Positions 1 to 5,285 of a DNA stretch of 5,285 bases are shown one piece after another. The notes under the pieces are model-generated. The model had not been told where the DNA came from. It searched no databases and was given only the letters and a program-made list of their open reading frames with translations. The DNA is from JABWCE01 sp964355045 (lineage in GTDB: Bacteria; Bacteroidota; Bacteroidia; NS11-12g; UBA9320). Within the stretch, counting starts at the first letter, position 1, and each line of letters opens with the position of its first letter. Position numbers and translations under genes: made by a program. The stretch lies in assembly GCA_964355045.1 (NCBI GenBank), contig CAYHCM010000207.1, forward strand, positions 1 to 5,285. The letters are read 5' to 3'.

Positions 1-13
1 TTTGCATTATTTA

Positions 14-34
14 TTTGAAATTTGAAATTTGAAA
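14..34. repeat. Three tandem TTTGAAA heptamers
   Basis: Three exact copies of TTTGAAA sit back to back (14-20, 21-27, 28-34) in the non-coding flank downstream of kinase A. A related 13-mer, AATTGAAATTTGA, recurs in both intergenic spacers (2580-2592 and 5124-5136), each time on the downstream side of a kinase stop codon. The unit reads almost the same on both strands (TTTCAAA on the other). No function can be assigned. It could be a protein-binding site, but the shared position suggests it was copied along with the genes. Confidence 0.75.
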
Positions 35-37
35 ATT

Positions 38-72
38 TTGCCTATTGCCCATTGCCCATTGCTAATTGCCTA
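38..72. repeat. Five-unit TTGCNNN heptad array overlapping the kinase A stop codon
   Basis: Five 7-bp units follow one another without gaps: TTGCCTA, TTGCCCA, TTGCCCA, TTGCTAA, TTGCCTA. The last three bases (70-72) are the TAG stop codon of kinase A read on the minus strand. Shorter versions lie at the matching place behind the other two kinase genes: two units at 2603-2616 (TTGCCCG, TTGCAAT) and one at 5153-5159 (TTGCAAT). Heptanucleotide short tandem repeats of this kind are known from intergenic DNA of some bacteria, notably filamentous cyanobacteria. Here it is read as a slippage-prone intergenic repeat. It contains no spacer-repeat structure and no hairpin strong enough to call a terminator. 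Confidence 0.8.
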
Positions 73-2568
73 TTTAATCGGTAAACTTAAAATAAACTCC
101 GTTCCATTGCCAACTTCACTTTTCACTTCTATGGTTCCGCCGTGTTTTTCTATAATTCCATAAGCTATGGATAAGCCTAATCCGGTTCCTTTGCCAACAT
201 CTTTAGTTGTATAAAAGGGCTCAAAAATATGAGCAACTACTTCTTCCGACATTCCTTTTCCTGAATCTTTAAAAGATAAATTTACGCTTCCATTATCTTT
301 CCAGGTCTTTATATGAATAGTTCCATTTCCTTCAATGGCATCGCTGGCATTGTGAAGCAGGTTCATAAATACCTGATTAAGCTGACCGGGATAGCACAGT
401 ATTTCAGGAATATCGGCATATTCTTTTTTTACCTCAATGCGGTTTTTAAGTTTGTTGTTTAGGATTACAAGGGTACTGTCAATGCCGTCTTCTATTCTCG
501 CCTTTTTCATATCATTTTCATCTAAGCGTGAAAAATTGCGAAGTCCTTTTACAATTTCGGAAGTACGGGTAGCACCGCTGCTAATGCTTGTAAATAGCAC
601 GTCCATTTCGGGCAGCAATTCATCGGGCGAAATATCCTGTTTCATTTGTTTTATACTTTCCCAATCTTCAGGCGAAGATGTTTGTGGATCATAAGCAAGA
701 TAGAGTTTCAATAAATCTTCCATTTCCCTATAATTTATTTTTAAGGAATGAATACCTGCTGAAATAAAATTTACAGGGTTATTTATTTCATGGGCCACTC
801 CCGCAGTAAGTACACCCAACGAAGCCATTTTTTCGGCTTCAATCAGTTTCATTTGTGCCGCTTTAAGGTCATCAAAGGCCTGAGTCATTTTGCGATACGA
901 TGCTGAATTTTGTATGGCAATGGTAATATATGAAGCGAGGGAGCGCAGAATATCAATATGGTATTGGTTGTAAATATGCTTTTTAAAACTTTGAACTGTT
1001 ATAACGCCTATAGGACCTTCCAGAGTCATTAATGGCAGATATAAAATACTGTCAGGGTCTTCTCCGGCACTTGGCTTTAAAATATTCTTTATATACTTAT
1101 TATATTCGGTCTGAAAATCATTAATGATGACTTCCTTTTGATTTTTAAAACACCAAACAGCCAATCTGTTGTCATTATCTAACGAATCGAAAGAAAAAGG
1201 TAATTTAACTCCTTTTTCCATGAAACCTTGAAAGTCAATTCGTTTTTCATGAGGGTTGAAGACTCCTATTCCAAAACCGCTTGCATCCATTAAGGTATTT
1301 ACATTTTCATATACTGTTTCAATAATTTTTTCCAGCGAGAGGGTTGATGTTATTTTTTGTCCAATTTCACTTAATAATTTAACATTGCTGTAAGTCGCTT
1401 CTAATTGGTCTTTTTGCTTTTGTACTTCTTCATTTTTTTGTTGAAGTTCTTCCGTTCGGCGCTGAACTTTCTGTTCAAGCTCTATATTTTTTTGTTCGAT
1501 TTCGGTTTTTTGCGTTTCAATAAGGTTATATGCTTTTGCGTTTTCAAGAGCTGTTGCTACATATGTGGCAATATTTCGAAGTATATTAAGGTGATAATTT
1601 GAATAAGCATTTTTATTCAGACTTTGAACGGTTATTACCCCAATGATGATGTCCTTGATAATAAGCGGCAAATAAATAATGGATAAGGTATCTTCTCCAA
1701 CAATGGTGGGTGGCACATCATGAATATAATTCATGTATTCAGCATCATGGTCATTTATAAAAACATCTTTACGGTTTTTATAGCACCATACTGCAAATCT
1801 GTTTTCATCGTCAATGGGATAGGCAATTGATATTTTTTTTCCATTCTCGATAAAAGCGGGTATCTCTATATCTCTTGTATTTTCATTATATATCCCAATT
1901 CCAAATGCGAATGCATCCATAAGTGTATTGACATTTTCATACGTACTTTCAATGATTGATTCGATAGTAAGATTCGAAATTATTTCCTGACCGATTTCGC
2001 TAAGCAGTTGGACATTTTTATTGGATTCGGAAACCTGCTTTCCAAGTTCCTCCAATTCTTTTTTATACTTAATTATTTCCAACGGATTGCCTGTATCTTC
2101 ATTCAAACCACTTTTTGTTTCGAGCAAAGTGTCAATCAGTTTTTTATCCTCCTTTACTTTTTCAATTTGCTCCTTTTCATTTTGTTTTTCCGAATATTGT
2201 TTCAAGGCTTCATCAATCACTTTTTGCAATTCCGATTGTTCCCAGGGCTTAGTTATATATTTATAAATTTTACCCGAGTTAATGGCATCAATAATGGCTT
2301 CCATATCGCTGTACCCGGTAAGTATCATGCGTATATTATCGGGTTCATCGGGCAGATTTTTCAAAAATTCAACGCCGGTCATATCGGGCATACGCTGGTC
2401 GGAAATGATAATATCAAAAGCGTTGTCCTTTAAAATCTCTCTCGCATCTGAAGCTGAACGGGCTATAGAAACGTTATAATTTCTGCGAAAAGACGATTTA
2501 AATACCATTAGGTTTTCCTCTTCATCATCCACATAAAGTACTTTGGGTTTTGAATCTAAGATTTGCAT
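70..2568 (-). CDS. REC-GAF-GAF sensor histidine kinase (kinase A)
   Basis: An 832-residue cytoplasmic hybrid kinase expected to autophosphorylate on His and to accept phosphate on its own N-terminal receiver. REC (about 8-125) has the acidic pair D14/D15, phospho-acceptor D57 in SDQRMP, T84 and K107 in TKPW, a HupR-like receiver style. A charged coiled-coil linker (about 126-184) leads to GAF1 (185-345). A second coiled coil (350-394) precedes GAF2 (395-556). HisKA has H593 in AGVAHEINNP. The ATPase domain shows the N-box around N736/N740, G1 box D768-x-G-x-G, F box 782-785 and G2 box GKGTGLGLS (792-800). The long stretch between the H-box and IVKGLRNFSRLDE, followed by CYPGQLNQVFMN, matches a kinase class common in cyanobacteria and Bacteroidota. 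No signal peptide or membrane helix is visible. The ATG start puts REC at the very N-terminus, as in kinase B. There is no Shine-Dalgarno; the leader is A/T-rich. It is the last gene of the tandem set. The GAF ligands and the phosphotransfer partner are unknown. Confidence 0.95.
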   Translation of the reverse strand: MQILDSKPKVLYVDDEEENLMVFKSSFRRNYNVSIARSASDAREILKDNAFDIIISDQRMPDMTGVEFLKNLPDEPDNIRMILTGYSDMEAIIDAINSGKIYKYITKPWEQSELQKVIDEALKQYSEKQNEKEQIEKVKEDKKLIDTLLETKSGLNEDTGNPLEIIKYKKELEELGKQVSESNKNVQLLSEIGQEIISNLTIESIIESTYENVNTLMDAFAFGIGIYNENTRDIEIPAFIENGKKISIAYPIDDENRFAVWCYKNRKDVFINDHDAEYMNYIHDVPPTIVGEDTLSIIYLPLIIKDIIIGVITVQSLNKNAYSNYHLNILRNIATYVATALENAKAYNLIETQKTEIEQKNIELEQKVQRRTEELQQKNEEVQKQKDQLEATYSNVKLLSEIGQKITSTLSLEKIIETVYENVNTLMDASGFGIGVFNPHEKRIDFQGFMEKGVKLPFSFDSLDNDNRLAVWCFKNQKEVIINDFQTEYNKYIKNILKPSAGEDPDSILYLPLMTLEGPIGVITVQSFKKHIYNQYHIDILRSLASYITIAIQNSASYRKMTQAFDDLKAAQMKLIEAEKMASLGVLTAGVAHEINNPVNFISAGIHSLKINYREMEDLLKLYLAYDPQTSSPEDWESIKQMKQDISPDELLPEMDVLFTSISSGATRTSEIVKGLRNFSRLDENDMKKARIEDGIDSTLVILNNKLKNRIEVKKEYADIPEILCYPGQLNQVFMNLLHNASDAIEGNGTIHIKTWKDNGSVNLSFKDSGKGMSEEVVAHIFEPFYTTKDVGKGTGLGLSIAYGIIEKHGGTIEVKSEVGNGTEFILSLPIK

Positions 2569-2621
2569 ATTTTACAGTTAATTGAAATTTGATTTTTTGT
2601 TTTTGCCCGTTGCAATTTCTC
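2569..2621 (-). other. Intergenic spacer between kinases B and A
   Basis: A 53-bp A/T-rich gap. Reading with the genes, the stop of B is followed by two heptads (2603-2616), a T/A-rich stretch, the 13-mer at 2580-2592, and then the ATG of A about 12 bp further on. I see no Shine-Dalgarno, no convincing stem-loop terminator and no clear Bacteroidota-type promoter (TTTG with TAnnTTTG), which favours co-transcription with the upstream kinase gene. The layout mirrors the spacer at 5097-5163. Confidence 0.6.
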
Positions 2622-5096
2622 TTACTCCATTGGTAAAGTGATAATAAACTCAGTCCCTTTTCCAACTTCACTTTTTACTTCAATGGTTCCATTGTGTTTT
2701 TCAATAATTCCATAAGAAATGGATAATCCCAAACCGGTTCCTTTTCCTACAGGTTTTGTTGTAAAAAAAGGTTCGAAAATATGGGAACGAATTTCTTCGG
2801 GCATGCCACTGCCATTATCTTTTATCCGTATTTCTACCTTTTCATTTTCTTGTTTTGTAATAATAGTTATTTCACCTTCTTCTTCAATAGCATCACAACT
2901 GTTGTTTAAAATATTCATAAATACCTGATTCAATTGTCCCGGATAACAGTCAATTTCAGGAATATTGCCATATTCTTTTTTCAAAGTAATACGGTTTTTG
3001 AGCTTGTTATTTAATATTACCAACGTATTATTTAAGCCTTCTTCCAAATTAGCACGTTTCATATCATTCTCATCCAGCCTCGAAAAATTGCGCAGTCCTT
3101 TTACAATTTCAGCAGTACGGTTGGCTCCGTTTTTAATGCTATTGAATAATCCCTTCATTTCGTTAAGAATCCGTTCGGGTTCTATGTCATTTTTTAAATC
3201 CTCGATTTTTTGCCATTGTTCGATTGCATCCTTGGAAGAGTTAAAACTGATAACCATTCGAAGCAGTTGTTCGATGTCGGCATAATTATCTTCTAACGAT
3301 TCGATACCTCCTGAAATAAACGTTACAGGATTATTTATTTCATGAGCCACACCTGCAGTAAGTAAACCCAACGAAGCCATTTTTTCCGATTCTACCAATT
3401 TGCTTTGTGTAGCTTTTAATTGTTCAAAAGCCTGGGTCATTTTCCGATAAGAAGAAGAATTTTGAATTGCAATGGTAATATATGACGCTAAGGAGCGCAA
3501 AATATCAATATGATATTGGCTGTAAATATGTTTTTTAAAACTTTGAACTGTAACCACACCTATTGGGCCTTCACTCGTCATTAACGGAAGATATAAAATA
3601 GATTCAGATTCTCCTCCGGCTATCACTTTCGCAGCATTTTTAATATATTTATTATACTCCTTCTGATAATCATTGATAATTACTTCTTTTTGATTAATAA
3701 AGCACCAAACACCAAGTCTGTTCTCATCATCCAGCAGATTAAAACTAAAGGGAAGTTTCACCCCTTTCTCAATTAATCCGGGAAAGTCAAGGCGTTTTTC
3801 ATAAGGGTTAAATACCCCAATACCGAAAATGGAAGCATCCATCAGGTCATTTACATTCTCATACACCGTTTCGATAATTTTTTCAAGGGATAGAGTTGAA
3901 GTAATCTGTTGTCCGATTTGACTTAACAAGGTTACATTTCGGTAAGTGGCCTCCAGTTCATCATTCTGCTTTAAAACTTCCTCATTTTTTTGCTGCAGTT
4001 CTTCGGTTCTTCGCCGTACTTTTTGTTCCAGTTCGAGATTCTTTTGCTCTATTTCAGTCTTGTGTTGTTCAATAAGGCTATAAGATTTTGCATTTTCGAG
4101 GGCAGTAGCCACATATATTGCAATGTTTCTGAGAATATTTAAATGATAACTTGTATATGCATTTTTTTTGTAGCTCTGTGCAGTCATTACCCCTATTATG
4201 TTATCCTTAATAATAAGAGGGAGATAAATAACAGATTCAACCTTATTTCCAACAATTGGTGTAAGTCGTTTCGCTATATAGTTTACATGCTCCACTTCGT
4301 TGTCGTTAACAAATATTTCTTTTCTGTTTTTATAACACCATACGGCATATCTGTTTTCATCATCTATTGAAAAAGTGAAAGGCAATTTCTGACCATCTTC
4401 AAGGTAACCTGGAAATACGATTTGTCTTGTTTCTGTATTAAGAATGCCTATTCCTAATACGTTGGCATCCATTAATGAATTAACATTTTCATAAGCACTT
4501 TCAATGATTCCATCTATGGTTAAATTTGAAATTATTTCCTGCCCTATTTCACCAAGCAACTGAACATTTTTGTATGCATCATCCACTTGCTTTTTTAATG
4601 AATCAATTTCTTCATCTTTATTTAGAACAGCATTCTTTCCATCAGCATTAGTTTGTGTGCCTGTCTTCGCGGCTGATATAATTTCAATTTCATTACTTTT
4701 CGACTTTATTCTTTTTTCAAATAGTCCTTTCAATGCTTCATCAATGGTTTTTTGCAGCTCTAATTTTTGCCAGGGTTTGGAGATATATTTATCAATCTTT
4801 CCTTTATTTAAAGCTTGAACCACGGTGTCAATATCACTATAACCAGTAAGTATAATACGAATACTTTGTGGTTCATCAGGTAAATTATTTAAGAATTCAA
4901 CACCGTTTACCTTAGGCATACGCTGGTCTGAAACTATTACATCAAACTCGTTATTTTTTAAAATATCCATAGCAGAAGCAGCCGAATTTGCTGTTTCTAC
5001 ATCATAAAACCTTCGCATGGATGATTGGAAAACCAAAAGATTATCTTCTTCGTCATCCACATAAAGTAATTTGGGCTTGGTACTTGTTGCGTGCAT
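2622..5096 (-). CDS. REC-GAF-GAF sensor histidine kinase (kinase B)
   Basis: An 824-residue paralog of kinase A with the same domain order and, past the first linker, apparently no net insertions or deletions: residues run 8 lower than in A. REC (8-125) keeps D14/D15, D57, T84 and K107, with SKPW in place of TKPW. The linker (about 126-176) is the least conserved part and is rich in Lys, Asn and Ala. GAF1 spans about 177-337, a coiled coil 342-386 and GAF2 387-548. HisKA carries H585 in AGVAHEINNPV. The ATPase domain has its N-box near N728/N732, G1 D760-x-G-x-G, and G2 GKGTGLGLS at 784-792. All catalytic residues are present, so it should be active. It has no membrane segment. ATG is chosen because REC begins directly after it, in register with A; the leader is A-rich without a Shine-Dalgarno. 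It lies between the third copy and kinase A. Signal and partner are unknown. Confidence 0.95.
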   Translation of the reverse strand: MHATSTKPKLLYVDDEEDNLLVFQSSMRRFYDVETANSAASAMDILKNNEFDVIVSDQRMPKVNGVEFLNNLPDEPQSIRIILTGYSDIDTVVQALNKGKIDKYISKPWQKLELQKTIDEALKGLFEKRIKSKSNEIEIISAAKTGTQTNADGKNAVLNKDEEIDSLKKQVDDAYKNVQLLGEIGQEIISNLTIDGIIESAYENVNSLMDANVLGIGILNTETRQIVFPGYLEDGQKLPFTFSIDDENRYAVWCYKNRKEIFVNDNEVEHVNYIAKRLTPIVGNKVESVIYLPLIIKDNIIGVMTAQSYKKNAYTSYHLNILRNIAIYVATALENAKSYSLIEQHKTEIEQKNLELEQKVRRRTEELQQKNEEVLKQNDELEATYRNVTLLSQIGQQITSTLSLEKIIETVYENVNDLMDASIFGIGVFNPYEKRLDFPGLIEKGVKLPFSFNLLDDENRLGVWCFINQKEVIINDYQKEYNKYIKNAAKVIAGGESESILYLPLMTSEGPIGVVTVQSFKKHIYSQYHIDILRSLASYITIAIQNSSSYRKMTQAFEQLKATQSKLVESEKMASLGLLTAGVAHEINNPVTFISGGIESLEDNYADIEQLLRMVISFNSSKDAIEQWQKIEDLKNDIEPERILNEMKGLFNSIKNGANRTAEIVKGLRNFSRLDENDMKRANLEEGLNNTLVILNNKLKNRITLKKEYGNIPEIDCYPGQLNQVFMNILNNSCDAIEEEGEITIITKQENEKVEIRIKDNGSGMPEEIRSHIFEPFFTTKPVGKGTGLGLSISYGIIEKHNGTIEVKSEVGKGTEFIITLPME

Positions 5097-5163
5097 TGTT
5101 ATTTTTTTATGGGTAAATAAATAAATTGAAATTTGAATGGTGAAATATGTTTTTGCAATTTTC
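5097..5163 (-). other. Intergenic spacer between the third kinase copy and kinase B
   Basis: A 67-bp A/T-rich gap. In the direction of transcription it holds one TTGCAAT heptad (5153-5159) close behind the TAG stop, the 13-mer at 5124-5136, then an A-rich leader to the ATG of B. There is no Shine-Dalgarno and no stem-loop that I would call a terminator, so read-through from the upstream copy into B is likely. It shares elements and order with the spacer at 2569-2621. Confidence 0.6.
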
Positions 5164-5285
5164 CTATACCATCGGCAACGTGATAATAAACTCAGTCCCT
5201 TTTCCGGGATTGCTTTTTACTTCAATGGTCCCCTTGTGTTTTTCGATTATTCCATAAGATATAGAAAGCCCCAAACCGGTTCCTT
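5164..5285 (-). CDS. Third tandem histidine kinase copy, C-terminal end only (partial)
   Basis: The minus strand is open from the window edge to a TAG stop at 5164-5166 and encodes 39 residues plus two leading bases. They begin GTGLGLSISYGIIEKH, the G2 box of a HATPase_c domain, and end GTEFIITLPMV. By hand alignment 35 of 39 residues match the end of kinase B and fewer match kinase A (28 of 39 match between A and B is an approximate lower bound on divergence within the set). The rest of the gene lies outside the window. That it shares the full REC-GAF-GAF layout is an inference from this tail and from the matching spacer. It would be the first of the three genes in transcription order among those seen. 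No frameshift or early stop is visible in the part present. Confidence 0.88.
   Translation of the reverse strand, partial: GTGLGLSISYGIIEKHKGTIEVKSNPGKGTEFIITLPMV

Larger units (their letters stand above)
70..5285 (-). repeat. Tandem paralogous gene array (two full units plus one partial, about 2.5 kb each)
   Basis: Stops lie at 70, 2622 and 5164, and starts at 2568 and 5096, giving periods of 2552, 2542 and 2528 bp. Each unit consists of a kinase gene plus a short downstream spacer with the same elements. A and B are about two thirds identical in protein by eye. In a 48-codon stretch of GAF2 (A 874-1017 against B 3426-3569) there are about 22 base differences but only 3 amino-acid changes, so the duplication is old and held by selection on the protein. 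It is not an assembly echo. Confidence 0.9.

Noticed and set aside
1..69. Rho-independent terminator downstream of kinase A.
   Set aside because: Only short A/T pairings are possible (for example AAAATTTT near 32-39); no GC-rich stem with a T tract in the coding direction is seen.
38..72. CRISPR array.
   Set aside because: Units of 7 bp without unique spacers, far below the size of CRISPR repeats, and no cas gene is present.
604..665. Long stretch between the H-box and the second DHp helix as a novel inserted domain.
   Set aside because: The same extended hairpin, followed by SLRNFSRLDE-like and CYPGQLNQVFMN-like blocks, is typical of a large kinase class in cyanobacteria and Bacteroidota, so it is a family trait. 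Positions here are residues of kinase A.
1150..1785. GAF cysteines as bilin-binding residues of a phytochrome or cyanobacteriochrome.
   Set aside because: The WC(Y/F)xN context lacks the Cys-His pair and the other bilin-pocket motifs, and there is no PAS/PHY arrangement or chromophore gene nearby.
2569..2621. Promoter with the Bacteroidota TTTG / TAnnTTTG pattern ahead of kinase A, and likewise in 5097-5163 ahead of kinase B.
   Set aside because: No properly spaced pair of elements could be found; A/T-rich near matches are expected by chance.
437..4818. Plus-strand open frames of 65-141 codons opposite the kinases (for example 437-694, 2008-2433, 2965-3285).
   Set aside because: They lie wholly antisense to well-supported kinase domains, encode low-complexity Phe/Ile/Ser-rich peptides typical of the reverse of Lys/Glu/Asn-rich coding DNA, and show no recognisable domain.
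2622..5285. Assembly artefact duplicating one kinase gene.
   Set aside because: The copies differ throughout in sequence, by 8 codons in the linker, and in their spacers and stop codons, with changes concentrated at synonymous sites.

Overview
The window is AT-rich and fully occupied by minus-strand signalling genes. It holds two complete paralogous histidine kinases and the last 39 codons of a third, arranged head to tail (third copy, then B, then A in the direction of transcription). Each complete copy is a soluble protein of about 830 residues with the order REC receiver - coiled-coil linker - GAF - coiled coil - GAF - HisKA (phospho-acceptor His) - HATPase_c. The low GC content, the absence of Shine-Dalgarno sequences before A/T-rich starts, and the style of the kinase fit a member of the Bacteroidota. 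This is an inference: no rRNA or marker gene is present.

Layout from left to right on the plus strand. Bases 1-69 are non-coding and lie downstream of kinase A. They hold three TTTGAAA units and an array of five TTGCNNN heptads that runs into the stop codon of A. Kinase A is 70-2568 (minus). A 53-bp spacer (2569-2621) separates it from kinase B, 2622-5096 (minus). A 67-bp spacer (5097-5163) follows, and then the 3' end of a third copy at 5164-5285 (minus, cut by the window edge). The two spacers and the left flank share the same parts in the same order, so the duplicated unit appears to have been gene plus spacer, with a period of about 2.53-2.55 kb.

The genes are probably co-transcribed from a promoter beyond the right edge. 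No kinase carries a membrane segment or a DNA-binding or enzymatic output domain. Each has an intact receiver Asp (D57) and an intact phospho-acceptor His, so each could both receive and donate phosphoryl groups in the cytoplasm. A and B are about two thirds identical by eye. They agree best in GAF2 and the catalytic core and least in the REC-GAF1 linker and the DHp hairpin. The most interesting point is this stack of near-identical receiver-first kinases, which could form a phosphorelay, form heteromers, or sense related signals. Individually the domains are well known, and I see nothing that amounts to a wholly new molecular system.
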